From Oscillospiraceae bacterium (GTDB taxonomy: Bacteria; Bacillota; Clostridia; Oscillospirales; Ruminococcaceae): 43,155 nt of DNA. Under the pieces are notes generated by a model, which saw nothing but the letters and a program-made list of their open reading frames with translations, had not been told where the DNA came from and searched no databases. The translations under genes were made by a program, and so were the position numbers. How positions within the stretch are numbered: the first letter of the stretch is position 1; every line of letters starts with the position of its first letter. Shown piece by piece: positions 22,664-31,922 of this stretch. The stretch lies in the NCBI GenBank assembly GCA_015067175.1, contig SVMX01000012.1, positions 1 to 43,155 of the forward strand, written 5' to 3'.

Positions 22664-25600
22664 TTAGATAGTTGTTATATCTACCATCTCAACATCATCA
22701 ACGCTCTTATGCATCTCAAGACACTCAAGCAGCGCGTTCGCTGTATCAATGGAGGTAAGGCAAGCGATGGAGCGCTCAACAGCCTTACGGCGCATTCTTA
22801 CGCTGTCGCGAGAGGGCTTTCTGCCTGTTTCAGAGGTAGAGATAACGTAATTTATCTTGCCGCTTTCAAGCAAGGAGATAACATTCGGCTCACCCTCGGA
22901 GATACGGTAAACATGGTTTGCAGCGATCATGTTTCTGTTAAGGATAGAAGCAGTACCGCTGGTAGCGTATATCTCAAATCCGAGCGCCTCAAAGCGGCTT
23001 GCGATCTCGATAACCTCGTGCTTGTCGCTGTCGCGAACGGAGATAAGAACGCCGCCCTTGTCGTGCATCTTGTAGCCCGCAGCGGTCAGACCCTTAAGCA
23101 GAGCCTCACCGAAGGTTCTTGCGATACCAAGGCACTCACCTGTGGACTTCATCTCGGGGCCGAGCTGGTTATCCACATCATGCAGCTTTTCAAAGCTGAA
23201 CACGGGAACCTTAACTGCGATATAATCAGCATTGGGATAAAGACCGCTCTTATAGCCCATATCCTTCAGCTTCTTGCCGAGCAGTATCTTTGTAGCAAGG
23301 TCAACCATCGGAACGCCCGTAACCTTGCTGATATAAGGAACTGTTCTGGAAGAACGCGGATTTACCTCGATAACGAATACCTCGTGGTTGTAAACAACGT
23401 ACTGGATATTTACAAGACCGATAACGTGCAGAGCCTTTGCAAGCTTCTCTGTGTAGTCGATGATAACGCGTTTAATGTGCTCGGTGAGGTTCTGACAGGG
23501 GTAGATGGAGATGGAGTCGCCCGAGTGAACGCCTGCGCGCTCAACGTGCTCCATGATACCGGGGATAAGGAAGTCCTCGCCGTCGCAGATAGCGTCTACC
23601 TCGACCTCTGTACCCATCATATACTTATCGATAAGCACGGGGTTTTCAAGCTCTGTTGCGGTAATGATCTCCATATATTCCTGAACATCGTTGTCGCAGT
23701 GAGCAATGATCATATTCTGACCGCCGAGAACGTAAGAGGGGCGCAGCAGCACGGGATAGCCAAGCTTGTTTGCCGCTGTGAGAGCCTCCTCAGTTGTGAA
23801 TACTGTTGTACCCTCAGGTCTCGGAATACCGCACTTTTCAAGCAGCTCGTCAAACAGCTCTCTGTCCTCCGCAGCGTCAACGTCTGCGGCAGATGTTCCG
23901 AGTATCTTAACTCCGAGGTCTGTAAGGTGCTTGATAAGCTTGATAGCGGTCTGACCGCCGAACTGAACTACAACACCGTAGGGCTTCTCGGTCTCGATAA
24001 GAGCCTCAACGTCCTCGCGTGTCAGCGGGTCGAAATAAAGTCTGTCGCCTGTATCAAAGTCGGTGGAAACTGTTTCGGGGTTGTTGTTGCAGATGATAGC
24101 CTCGCAGCCCTCCTCCTTCAGCGCCCATACGCAGTGAACGGAGCAGTAGTCAAACTCGATACCCTGACCGATACGGATAGGACCGGAGCCGAATACGATG
24201 ATCTTTTTCTTGTCGGAGGGGTGAGTTTCGATAAACTCTTTAGCCTCGTTCTCGTCATCGAATGTATTATAGAAATAAGGTGTAGCAGCGGAGAACTCAG
24301 CCGCACAGGTGTCAACCATCTTGTAGGAAGCAAGCTTTCTGTTCTTTATCTTCTGACCAGAAATGCGCTCAATAGTGCTGTCAAGATAGCAGTACTTCTT
24401 TGCAGTTGCATACTTCTCATCTGTAAGCTCGCCCTCAGCAAGCCACTTCTCAAGCTTTACAAGGTTGTTGAGCTTGCTTATGAACCAGTTGTCCACCATT
24501 GTGATCTCGTGGATCCTGTCAACGGAAATACCACGCTTTAACGCCTCGAAAATGCAGAAGCAGCGGTCAACGTCAACGTCATACAGCTTCTTCTCAACTT
24601 CCTCGTCGGTAAGCTCTGTGAATACCTTCTTTGTGAGAGTATCCATACCAAGCTCGATGGAGCGAACAGCCTTCATCATGCCTGCCTCAAATGTGGGAGC
24701 AATTGCCATGATCTCGCCTGTTGCCTTCATCTGTGTACCAAGCGTTTTCTTAGCGTATACGAACTTATCAAAAGGCCACTTCGGGAACTTAACAACAAGG
24801 TAGTCGATAGTAGGCTCAAAGCAAGCGTAGGTGTTGCCTGTAACCTGATTTACTATTTCGTCGAGTGAGTAGCCGATAGCGATCTTTGTAGCAACCTTTG
24901 CGATAGGATAGCCTGTTGCCTTGGAAGCAAGCGCAGAGGAACGGGAAACTCTGGGGTTTACCTCGATAACTGCGTATTCAAAGCTGTCGGGCTTCAGTGC
25001 GAACTGACAGTTACAGCCGCCCTCAACACCGAGCGCCTGAACGATGTTCAGCGCAGCGGAACGCAGCATATTATATTCAATGGGAGTGAGTGTAACAGCG
25101 GGAGCAACTACGATACTGTCGCCTGTGTGAACGCCGACAGGGTCCATATTCTCCATGGAGCATACAGTGATAGTGTTATTCTTGCTGTCGCGGATAACCT
25201 CAAACTCGATCTCCTTCCAGCCCGAAATACACTTTTCAACAAGTATCTGAGTAATGGGAGAAAGGCGCAGACCGTTTGTTGCGATCTCGTGCAGCTCATC
25301 GGGAGTGTATGCGATACCGCCGCCTGTGCCGCCCAGTGTAAAGGCAGGACGCACAATAACGGGATAATTAATAACGGTAGCGAACTCCATAGCGTCCTCA
25401 ACGGTCTCAACGACCTTTGAGGGGATACAAGGCTGGTTTATCTCCTCCATCGTATCCTTGAACGCCTGTCTGTCCTCTGCCTTATGGATAGTTTCGGGAA
25501 CAGCGCCGAGCAGCTTTACATCGTGGCTTGCAAGGAAGCCCTCCTCTGCAAGCTGCATAGACAGTGTAAGACCTGTCTGACCGCCAAGGGTAGACAGCAC

Positions 25601-25855
25601 GCTGTCGGGCTTTTCTATCTCAATGATACGCTTTACAACATCAAGAGTAAGCGGCTCGATATAGATCTTATCAGCCATGTGCTTATCTGTCATGATGGTT
25701 GCGGGGTTGGAGTTGATAAGAACTACCTCAAGACCCTCCTGCTTCAGTGCGCGGCAAGCCTGTGTGCCCGCATAGTCGAACTCGGCAGCCTGTCCGATAA
25801 CGATAGGACCCGAGCCGATAACCAGAACTTTCTTTATATCACTTCTTAACGGCAT
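22664..25855 (-). CDS. carB: Carbamoyl-phosphate synthase, large subunit
   Basis: This 1063-residue protein joins bicarbonate, ammonia from CarA and two ATP. There are two homologous ATP-grasp halves: the first starts KKVLVIGSGPIVIGQAAEFD, the second KKIIVFGSGPIRIGQGIEFD near 550. A C-terminal MGS-like allosteric domain (about 930-1063, GVLISVRDSDK to CLTSIDTANALLECL) normally binds UMP or IMP and ornithine. Full length, no gaps. The start is 1 nt after the carA stop. With no arginine genes nearby and PyrR control upstream, this copy serves pyrimidine synthesis. Confidence 0.97.
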   Translation of the reverse strand: MPLRSDIKKVLVIGSGPIVIGQAAEFDYAGTQACRALKQEGLEVVLINSNPATIMTDKHMADKIYIEPLTLDVVKRIIEIEKPDSVLSTLGGQTGLTLSMQLAEEGFLASHDVKLLGAVPETIHKAEDRQAFKDTMEEINQPCIPSKVVETVEDAMEFATVINYPVIVRPAFTLGGTGGGIAYTPDELHEIATNGLRLSPITQILVEKCISGWKEIEFEVIRDSKNNTITVCSMENMDPVGVHTGDSIVVAPAVTLTPIEYNMLRSAALNIVQALGVEGGCNCQFALKPDSFEYAVIEVNPRVSRSSALASKATGYPIAKVATKIAIGYSLDEIVNQVTGNTYACFEPTIDYLVVKFPKWPFDKFVYAKKTLGTQMKATGEIMAIAPTFEAGMMKAVRSIELGMDTLTKKVFTELTDEEVEKKLYDVDVDRCFCIFEALKRGISVDRIHEITMVDNWFISKLNNLVKLEKWLAEGELTDEKYATAKKYCYLDSTIERISGQKIKNRKLASYKMVDTCAAEFSAATPYFYNTFDDENEAKEFIETHPSDKKKIIVFGSGPIRIGQGIEFDYCSVHCVWALKEEGCEAIICNNNPETVSTDFDTGDRLYFDPLTREDVEALIETEKPYGVVVQFGGQTAIKLIKHLTDLGVKILGTSAADVDAAEDRELFDELLEKCGIPRPEGTTVFTTEEALTAANKLGYPVLLRPSYVLGGQNMIIAHCDNDVQEYMEIITATELENPVLIDKYMMGTEVEVDAICDGEDFLIPGIMEHVERAGVHSGDSISIYPCQNLTEHIKRVIIDYTEKLAKALHVIGLVNIQYVVYNHEVFVIEVNPRSSRTVPYISKVTGVPMVDLATKILLGKKLKDMGYKSGLYPNADYIAVKVPVFSFEKLHDVDNQLGPEMKSTGECLGIARTFGEALLKGLTAAGYKMHDKGGVLISVRDSDKHEVIEIASRFEALGFEIYATSGTASILNRNMIAANHVYRISEGEPNVISLLESGKINYVISTSETGRKPSRDSVRMRRKAVERSIACLTSIDTANALLECLEMHKSVDDVEMVDITTI

Positions 25856-25856
25856 A

Positions 25857-26951
25857 TTACTTATTCTCCTCCATCATCTTAATAAAACGGTCGTACAGAT
25901 AGCCCGAGTCGTGGGGGCTTCCTGAGGTGTCGGGACGGAACTGTGTGGAGAACGCAGGGATATTGCTGTATTTCAGTCCCTCGCAGATACCGTCGTTGCC
26001 ATTGACATGAGTTACCTCAGCAACACCTGCGGGTACGCTGTCCTTGTCCACAGCAAAGCCTGTGTTCTGTGCTGTGATGTAGGTCTTGCCGTTCTCAAAA
26101 TTCTTAACAGGCTGGCTTGCACCGCGGTGACCGTACTTCAGCTTGTAGGTCTTGATACCGTTTGCAAGCGCAAGCACCTGATGTCCGAGGCATGTACCGT
26201 AAATAGGAAGCTTCTTCTCGCAAAGTGCCTTTATAGCAGCGATAGCCTCAACCGCTTCAGTGGGGTCTGCAGGGCCGTCGGATACGATAACGCCATCGGG
26301 ATCAACGCCGAGGATATCATCAGCAGTTGCGTTGTAGGGCATTACTGTCACATTGCAGCCTCTTTCGAGAAGTGCGTTCTTTATAGCATTGGTCATACCG
26401 AGGTCAATAACAGCAACGTTGTATTTGCCGTTTTCAGCGGTAAATGTCTGCTTTTCCTTAACGCTTACCTTTGCCGCCGCTCTTTCAGCCTTGAACTCGT
26501 TTATCTCTTTCAGCAGAGCTTCCTTGTCATAGTCTCCGCAAACTATCGCGCCGTTCATAACACCCTTTTCGCGAATAACTCTTGTCAGTGAGCGTGTATC
26601 GATATCGCAAAGACCTACTGTTCCGTTCTTGGCAAGATAGCTTTCAAGGTTGCCCTCGCAGCGGAAGTTAGAGGGAGTTTCGCAGCATTCGCGTACGATA
26701 TAGCCTGTGGGAGTGTTGCTTGCGGAATAACCGTCCTCGCTGTTCACGCCGTAGTTACCTATCAGCGGGAAAGTCTGAACAACTATCTGACCGCAGTAAG
26801 CGGGGTCTGTCAGAGTTTCCTGATAGCCTACCATCGAAGTGGTAAACACTACCTCGCCGATGACCTTACCCTCTGCGCCTAATGAGCGGCCCTCAAAAAC
26901 CGTGCCGTCCGCAAGAACAAGGCTTGCCTTTTTGTTGTTTTCAAAGTACAT
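25857..26951 (-). CDS. carA: Carbamoyl-phosphate synthase, small (glutaminase) subunit
   Basis: The product has 364 residues. The N-terminal CPSase small domain (about 1-150: VLADGTVFEGRSLGAEG, EVVFTTSMVGYQE) is followed by a class I glutamine amidotransferase domain (about 175-362) with the nucleophile Cys254 in YGTCLGHQ and a late His-x-Glu region. It releases ammonia from glutamine for CarB. GGAGG lies 7 nt upstream of the ATG. It sits between pyrF and carB in the pyr operon. Confidence 0.97.
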   Translation of the reverse strand: MYFENNKKASLVLADGTVFEGRSLGAEGKVIGEVVFTTSMVGYQETLTDPAYCGQIVVQTFPLIGNYGVNSEDGYSASNTPTGYIVRECCETPSNFRCEGNLESYLAKNGTVGLCDIDTRSLTRVIREKGVMNGAIVCGDYDKEALLKEINEFKAERAAAKVSVKEKQTFTAENGKYNVAVIDLGMTNAIKNALLERGCNVTVMPYNATADDILGVDPDGVIVSDGPADPTEAVEAIAAIKALCEKKLPIYGTCLGHQVLALANGIKTYKLKYGHRGASQPVKNFENGKTYITAQNTGFAVDKDSVPAGVAEVTHVNGNDGICEGLKYSNIPAFSTQFRPDTSGSPHDSGYLYDRFIKMMEENK

Positions 26952-26978
26952 ATTTAGCCTCCGATTCTTTTGTTTATA

Positions 26979-27914
26979 TTATTTATTAAGAGTTATTTTT
27001 CCAACGAAGCTCATGATGTCATCTCTCATGCGGATAGCCTCTCTGCGTGCTGCCCCTGCATAGTCATGCTCGTCGCACTTTTCTTTCTGATATGCGCACA
27101 TGATGCCTCTGGAGCTGTTTACGATACCGCCGAGACCGTTCTTGTCAAATGCTGCCGCGATATCCTTTGCGCCTGCACCCTGAGCACCGTAGCCGGGGAT
27201 AAGGAAGAATGTTGTGGGAAGCGCTTCTCTGAGATATACGATCTGCTCGGGATATGTCGCGCCAACTACTGCGCCAACGCCGCTGTAGCCGTACTTGCCG
27301 GGAAGCTCCTTGCCCCAGCCCTCGCACATATGACCCATTACCTCATAAACGGGCATATTCTCGATCTTTCTGTCCTGAAGCTCGCCCGAGGAGGGGTTAG
27401 AGGTCTTTGCAAGAACAAAAATACCCTTGTCATTCTCGCGGCAGATATCCAGAAGAGGCTTGATACCGTCGGAGCCGAGGTATCCGTTTACTGTCAGAGC
27501 GTCGCCGATGAAAGGCTCGTACTCCTTGCTGCCTACCTTGACCTTGCCGAGGTGAGCTGTAGCATAAGCCTCCATAGTTGTGCCGATGTCGTTTCTCTTA
27601 CCGTCTGTGATAACGAACATACCCTTTTCACGGGCATATTCCTGTGTCTTCTGAAGCGCCTTCATGCCTGCGGGGCCGTACATCTCATAATAAGCAGCCT
27701 GAGGCTTTACAGCGGGAACGATATCGCACAGTGCGTCGATAAGTCCCTTGTTGTATTCAAGCAGAGCTTTTGCAGCGCCCTTCAGTGTCTCGCCGTACTT
27801 TTCAAAGCACTTCGCTCTGATGTATTCGGGAACATAATCAAGCTTGGGATCAAGACCTGCAACCGTAGGGTTCTGCGTCCTCTCAATGTTTTCAATAAGT
27901 CTGTCAAATGACAT
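26979..27914 (-). CDS. pyrF: Orotidine-5'-phosphate decarboxylase, type 2
   Basis: This 311-residue enzyme decarboxylates OMP to UMP. The type 2 (longer, about 270-310 aa) form is shown by NPTVAGLDPKLDYVPEYI near the start, FVITDGKRNDIGTT with the catalytic lysine and aspartates (about 95-108), and LIPGYGAQGAG (phosphate site). The ATG has GAGGAA upstream. In Bacillus pyrF lies late in the operon; here it is third. Confidence 0.95.
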   Translation of the reverse strand: MSFDRLIENIERTQNPTVAGLDPKLDYVPEYIRAKCFEKYGETLKGAAKALLEYNKGLIDALCDIVPAVKPQAAYYEMYGPAGMKALQKTQEYAREKGMFVITDGKRNDIGTTMEAYATAHLGKVKVGSKEYEPFIGDALTVNGYLGSDGIKPLLDICRENDKGIFVLAKTSNPSSGELQDRKIENMPVYEVMGHMCEGWGKELPGKYGYSGVGAVVGATYPEQIVYLREALPTTFFLIPGYGAQGAGAKDIAAAFDKNGLGGIVNSSRGIMCAYQKEKCDEHDYAGAARREAIRMRDDIMSFVGKITLNK

Positions 27915-27958
27915 AGCCTTTTTCCTCTCTTTCGTATAAGTTAATTTAATTATTTACC

Positions 27959-29233
27959 TTACTTATCCTCGTATACGACTTCGCCGTCGACTATCGTATA
28001 CTTAACTCTGCCCTTCAATACCTTGCCCTTGAAGCAGGTGTTCTTGGACTTTGAGTGAAGCTTTTCGGGAACGACCTTCCACTCCTCGTTGGGATCGAAA
28101 ATGCAGATATCCGCAACATCGCCCGCCTGAAGCGAGCCGCCGGGAAGCGCGAGTATCTTTCTCGGATTTACGCACATCATCGCAACTATCCTTGACAGCT
28201 TCACCTTGCCTGTGTGATACAGCGCAGTGAGCGTAGCCGCAAGGGAGGTTTCAAGTCCCACAACGCCGTTAGGCGCTTTCAGGAAATCCGCCTTTTCCTC
28301 TGCGGAATGAGGCGCATGGTCAGTAACGATACAGTCGATAGTGCCGTCGCAGATACCCTCTGTAATGGCTCTCACATCGTCCATCGTTCTCAGCGGCGGG
28401 TTCATTCTGTAGTCCGCGTCGCGTGTGCGAAGCTTTTCGTCTGTCAGCATGAAGTAGTGCGGACAGGTCTCGCAGGTTACCATAGTGCCGTAGCGCGAAG
28501 CCACGCGTATATTGGACATACTCTGTATAGTGGAAACGTGAGCAATGTGTATCGGCATTTCAAGGTCGGTCGCAAGCGTTATCTCACGGGAGGTTATAAT
28601 ATCCTCGCTCAAACGGTGCATTCCGGGAACTCCCAGCTCCTTTGAAACCTTGCCGCTGTTCATAATGCCGCCGTCGATGATATCCAGATCCTCACAGTGG
28701 GAAATTACTTTAAGTCCCGCATAATGAGCCTTTACCATCGCTCTCGCCATAAGCTTAGCATTTTTTACAGGTCTGCCGTCATCGGAAACCGCAACACAGC
28801 CTGCATTGCGAAGCTCCTCAAAGTCGCACAGTTCCTCGCCTTTAAGACCCTTTGTAATGCAGCCGACGGGATATATCTTTGTTTTGGACTGCTTTGCCTT
28901 TTCAACGATATATTTAACAGTTTCAGCGTTATCAACAGCGGGAGTTGTATTCGGCATACACGCGACCGCGGTAACTCCGCCTGCAACAGCAGCCTCGCCG
29001 CCTGTGATGATATCCTCCTTGTGAGTCTGACCGGGATCACGGAAATGAACGTGCATATCGCAAATACCGGGAATAACAGTCAGTCCCTTGCAGTCGATAG
29101 TGCGATCAGCCTTTGAGCAGCTCAATCTCTTGCCTATCTTCAGTATCTCGCCGTCCTTTATGACGATATCAGCCTTGCCCTCGAAATTGTTGGCACTGTC
29201 CACAACATAGCCGTTTTTCAGAAATAAAACCAT
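27959..29233 (-). CDS. pyrC: Dihydroorotase
   Basis: This 424-residue class I, amidohydrolase-fold zinc enzyme closes carbamoyl aspartate to dihydroorotate. Metal and substrate motifs are DMHVHFRDPGQTHKED (about 59-74), the carboxylate region CVAVSDDGRPV, HCED, HIAHVST, and IVTDHAPHS with the catalytic aspartate. The ATG lies 5 nt after GGAGG. It follows pyrR directly. The usual partner aspartate carbamoyltransferase (pyrB) is not in this window. Confidence 0.96.
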   Translation of the reverse strand: MVLFLKNGYVVDSANNFEGKADIVIKDGEILKIGKRLSCSKADRTIDCKGLTVIPGICDMHVHFRDPGQTHKEDIITGGEAAVAGGVTAVACMPNTTPAVDNAETVKYIVEKAKQSKTKIYPVGCITKGLKGEELCDFEELRNAGCVAVSDDGRPVKNAKLMARAMVKAHYAGLKVISHCEDLDIIDGGIMNSGKVSKELGVPGMHRLSEDIITSREITLATDLEMPIHIAHVSTIQSMSNIRVASRYGTMVTCETCPHYFMLTDEKLRTRDADYRMNPPLRTMDDVRAITEGICDGTIDCIVTDHAPHSAEEKADFLKAPNGVVGLETSLAATLTALYHTGKVKLSRIVAMMCVNPRKILALPGGSLQAGDVADICIFDPNEEWKVVPEKLHSKSKNTCFKGKVLKGRVKYTIVDGEVVYEDK

Positions 29234-29281
29234 CTAATCCTCCACATTATCTGCTATCCGTTGTTACAAATCCTAATCCTA

Positions 29282-29833
29282 TCAATCCGAGCTTCCGTAG
29301 ATGACCACTTTATCGCAGCCATCAAGCTCGTTCACCATGACTTTAACTATCTCCTCGCGCGAGGTTGGAAGATTTTTTCCGATATAATCAGCCCTTATCG
29401 GAAGCTCGCGGTGTCCTCTGTCGATGAGAGCCGCAAGCTGTATCAGCGTGGGTCTGCCGCGCGACATCAGCGCATCTATCGCCGCACGCGCCGAGCGCCC
29501 TGTGAAGATCACATCATCAACGATTATGACACGCTTGTCCTTTATGTCAAAATCTATCCTGCTGTTATCGGAAACGCCCTGCTTCGGCTTGTCGTCACGA
29601 AACGGAGTGATATCAAGCAATCCAACGGGAACATCGCTGCCCTCGACCTCTGCGATCTTTGCTGCGATACGCTTTGCAAGCACCGCACCGCGCGAAAAAA
29701 GCCCGATCAGACAAAGACCCTCGGTGCCCTTGTTTCGTTCAAGGATCTCAAACGAAATACGGGTAACAGCCCTTTTGATCGCGCTTTCGTCAAGTATTTC
29801 GGCTTTTACGGAAAGACCTTTGATGCAGCACAT
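29282..29833 (-). CDS. pyrR: PyrR: pyr mRNA-binding attenuator / uracil phosphoribosyltransferase
   Basis: The product has 183 residues. PyrR binds pyr leader RNA in the presence of UMP and promotes termination. Its PRTase fold has the PRPP loop VIIVDDVIFTGRSARAAIDA (about 100-119), and VGLLDITPFRDD and MVNELDGCDKVVIYG match PyrR. The ATG at 29833 is chosen for the GGGAG 10 nt upstream; the open frame continues upstream into the attenuator and cannot be coding there. It is the first gene of the operon, downstream of its own target site. Confidence 0.94.
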   Translation of the reverse strand: MCCIKGLSVKAEILDESAIKRAVTRISFEILERNKGTEGLCLIGLFSRGAVLAKRIAAKIAEVEGSDVPVGLLDITPFRDDKPKQGVSDNSRIDFDIKDKRVIIVDDVIFTGRSARAAIDALMSRGRPTLIQLAALIDRGHRELPIRADYIGKNLPTSREEIVKVMVNELDGCDKVVIYGSSD

Positions 29834-29866
29834 GACGCTCTCACTCCCTTTCTTATCTTCAAACAC

Positions 29867-29898
29867 AAAAAAGCCTGTCACTAAGAGCGACAGGCTTT
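29867..29898 (-). terminator. pyr operon attenuator terminator
   Basis: AAAGCCTGTC pairs with GACAGGCTTT around a 9-nt loop, followed by a T run, 34 nt before the pyrR start. Confidence 0.92.
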
Positions 29899-30006
29899 GA
29901 TATCGTTTGAGGGTGCGGATATAGCTATAGCTAGCCCGCGCAGACAAAACCATCATAACCTTGCCGACCTCTCAGTGCCGCCTTAAAGGTGCTGATCTTT
30001 TTACTG
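29867..30006 (-). promoter_or_regulatory. PyrR-dependent attenuator leader
   Basis: The leader RNA contains CACTGAGAGGTCGGCAAGG (about 29977-29959), a match to the PyrR binding loop (UCCAGAGAGGCU-GCAAG type in Bacillus). It is followed by an alternative-pairing region (GCTAGCTATAGCTATATCC) and then a terminator at the 3' end. With UMP-bound PyrR the anti-antiterminator should be stabilised and the terminator should form. Confidence 0.88.
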
Positions 30007-30011
30007 AAAAT

Positions 30012-30040
30012 ATTATACCTCATTTTAGTTATTTTGTCAA
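30012..30040 (-). promoter_or_regulatory. Sigma-A promoter of the pyr operon
   Basis: TTGACA (30040-30035), a 17-bp spacer and TATAAT (30017-30012), a perfect consensus on the minus strand. Confidence 0.92.
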
Positions 30041-30090
30041 TAGGAAATATGACATAAACAAAAATTTTTCGAGCTGAAAACTCCATATTC

Positions 30091-31038
30091 TTACTTTTCT
30101 GTAAAGTCCTCTCCACCGCCCGCCCGAAAAAGCTCAAGTCCCTGCATAGCAGCAGCCTGAAGCTGTTCATGGCAGGCGCGCTCCTGCGCGTAAGACAGCG
30201 GCTTCCCCGCTCTGCTTCGATAGTCCGCGGATATAGTCGGAACGCCGTTTTCCCAATCCACATCAATGTGATACGCCTCACAGGAGTATTCTCCGCTGTC
30301 GTCTGTGATATTCAGCACCACGCTGTCAGCAAGTCCGCTCAGCAGCATATAGCCCGCCGTCTGCCCTAAATCTGCGGTCTGAGTGAGCTTTCCGCCGCTT
30401 ATCAGCCTTGCACCGTTGAGGGAGGCTGTCCTGCCGTCGTCAGAGCTTGTCATTCCGCTGCCGTTTATCGCCAGCGCAAAGCTCGGTATCAGCGTTTCTC
30501 TGCCGCCCGCCGAATCGGACAAGATATCCAGTACCGTTGTCATTGGCGACACCCCCGAAAGATACGCGTTCTTTATCATATCGACAGGCTTTTCGGCGGC
30601 GGTTATACCCTCGGTAAATTGCAGATCGGTAAGCAGCGAAGCGCTTTCCGCACAGCAAACGGGCATATTAAGGCTGCACCTCATATCGCGGTTAAGCATC
30701 GTGACCACCGAAATAATATCCGTTTCCTCAAAGCCGCCACCAAGCACAAGCAGCTTCGCTTCGCTCATATAGATCTCCTTGCCGTCAATGAGCGAAAGCT
30801 CCTTTACAGCTTCGCCGAGCGTTTTGCCGCTGCCCGTGACCTTTATCACATTTGACTGAGTTACATCAAGCTCGCCGCCGCTGCCGCCCGCGCTGAAAAG
30901 CAGTGCGCTGAGCGTATATTCCCCATCTTCGCAGTCTACCGCCGCAAGCTGAATTATCGCCCTGTCGCCAATCTCTGTGGTATCCGCACAGCCGCAGCAG
31001 CACAGCATTATCCCCGCTATGATGATAAGCTTTTTCAT
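30091..31038 (-). CDS. Spore germination lipoprotein, Ger(x)C family (GerAC-like)
   Basis: The protein has 315 residues. The N-terminus MKKLIIIAGIMLCCCGCADT is a lipoprotein signal with several possible lipidated cysteines (about 13-17). GDRAIIQLAAVDCEDGEYTLS and TGSGKTLGEAVKEL, with YMSEAKLLVLG, match the GerC N-terminal region. The C-terminal third (from about 205) is the domain that ends with a helix rich in Q and A. The C subunit is anchored on the outer face of the spore inner membrane and works with the A and B subunits. The start overlaps the B-subunit stop by 4 nt. It is somewhat shorter than the usual 370-400 residues. Confidence 0.85.
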   Translation of the reverse strand: MKKLIIIAGIMLCCCGCADTTEIGDRAIIQLAAVDCEDGEYTLSALLFSAGGSGGELDVTQSNVIKVTGSGKTLGEAVKELSLIDGKEIYMSEAKLLVLGGGFEETDIISVVTMLNRDMRCSLNMPVCCAESASLLTDLQFTEGITAAEKPVDMIKNAYLSGVSPMTTVLDILSDSAGGRETLIPSFALAINGSGMTSSDDGRTASLNGARLISGGKLTQTADLGQTAGYMLLSGLADSVVLNITDDSGEYSCEAYHIDVDWENGVPTISADYRSRAGKPLSYAQERACHEQLQAAAMQGLELFRAGGGEDFTEK

Positions 31039-31913
31039 GTTCCGCTCCTTTCAAAGGCTTCCTTGCCATTCATGACGGAGTTCACTGCCGCCGTTACCGA
31101 GAACAGCAGAAGCCCCGCTCTGAACGCCGCACCGAGCGTCCACACTGCCGCAGTAAAACCGTCAAGCCGCTTAAAGAACGAAATATCCGCAAGCTCAGCC
31201 GCAGCGGTAAAGGGATATTCCGCGATACCGTAAAACTCTCCCAGCACCGACATTCCGAACAATTCCACAAGCAGCAACGCCGCAGTTGAGGCTAACGCAA
31301 ACACAAGCGCCGTTCCTCCGCCGCCTTTTTTCACATAAGGCAGCAGCGCCGCAAAAACGAGATACTCGCCGCCGCGCAAAAGCTGCTCCAAAACCTGATA
31401 GATAAAGCTCTCCGACATTTCCGCGCCGCCGATATCGCGCAGCTTCAAGTGTGGGATATCCGCGAGGATCACCGTCACAGTGACAACTCCTGCCGCAACA
31501 AGAAACAGCACTCCCGCGCGCGACAGCGCCTCCGCGCCCTTTATTGCCATATATATCGCAAGCAGTGCAATGATTATCGCAGTTACTGCCGCCGACATTC
31601 CTGTTATTATCGTGCGCTGAGCAAATTCCGCGCTGATAAGAACTGTTCTCGCCGCAAGAAACGCCGCAGCAAACGCTCCTGTAAGTCCCAAAAGCGTTCC
31701 TAACAGGCGATTTTTTCTGACCGCCGCGCCGTAGATATCCCTACCCTTTGAGGAATATATGATAACAGGCAGCGCAACAACCAGCCTTATCGCCTCCGCG
31801 ACGAGCACCGAAGCCATGCTTTCAAAGCCAAATCCGCCCGTCTGTGGAAACGCTATCTCAGACGACAGCCGCGACAGCAGCATAATACAAAAAAGCTGAT
31901 ACTTACTTATCAT
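31035..31913 (-). CDS. Spore germination permease-like subunit (GerAB family)
   Basis: This 292-residue, very hydrophobic protein has about eight predicted spans and begins ISKYQLFCIMLLSRLSSEI, like GerAB members of the APC-type spore-permease family (usual length about 360 with ten spans). It lies between the A and C subunits, 9 nt after gerA, so it is assigned as the B (germinant-sensing) subunit. The C-terminus appears shorter than in Bacillus, so it may be a reduced form. The germinant cannot be predicted. Confidence 0.75.
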   Translation of the reverse strand: MISKYQLFCIMLLSRLSSEIAFPQTGGFGFESMASVLVAEAIRLVVALPVIIYSSKGRDIYGAAVRKNRLLGTLLGLTGAFAAAFLAARTVLISAEFAQRTIITGMSAAVTAIIIALLAIYMAIKGAEALSRAGVLFLVAAGVVTVTVILADIPHLKLRDIGGAEMSESFIYQVLEQLLRGGEYLVFAALLPYVKKGGGGTALVFALASTAALLLVELFGMSVLGEFYGIAEYPFTAAAELADISFFKRLDGFTAAVWTLGAAFRAGLLLFSVTAAVNSVMNGKEAFERSGT

Positions 31914-31922
31914 GTTACCTCT

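Noticed and set aside
22709..24541. Long plus-strand frame of 610 codons
   Set aside because: It is the mirror frame of carB; the opposite strand has complete CPSase motifs.
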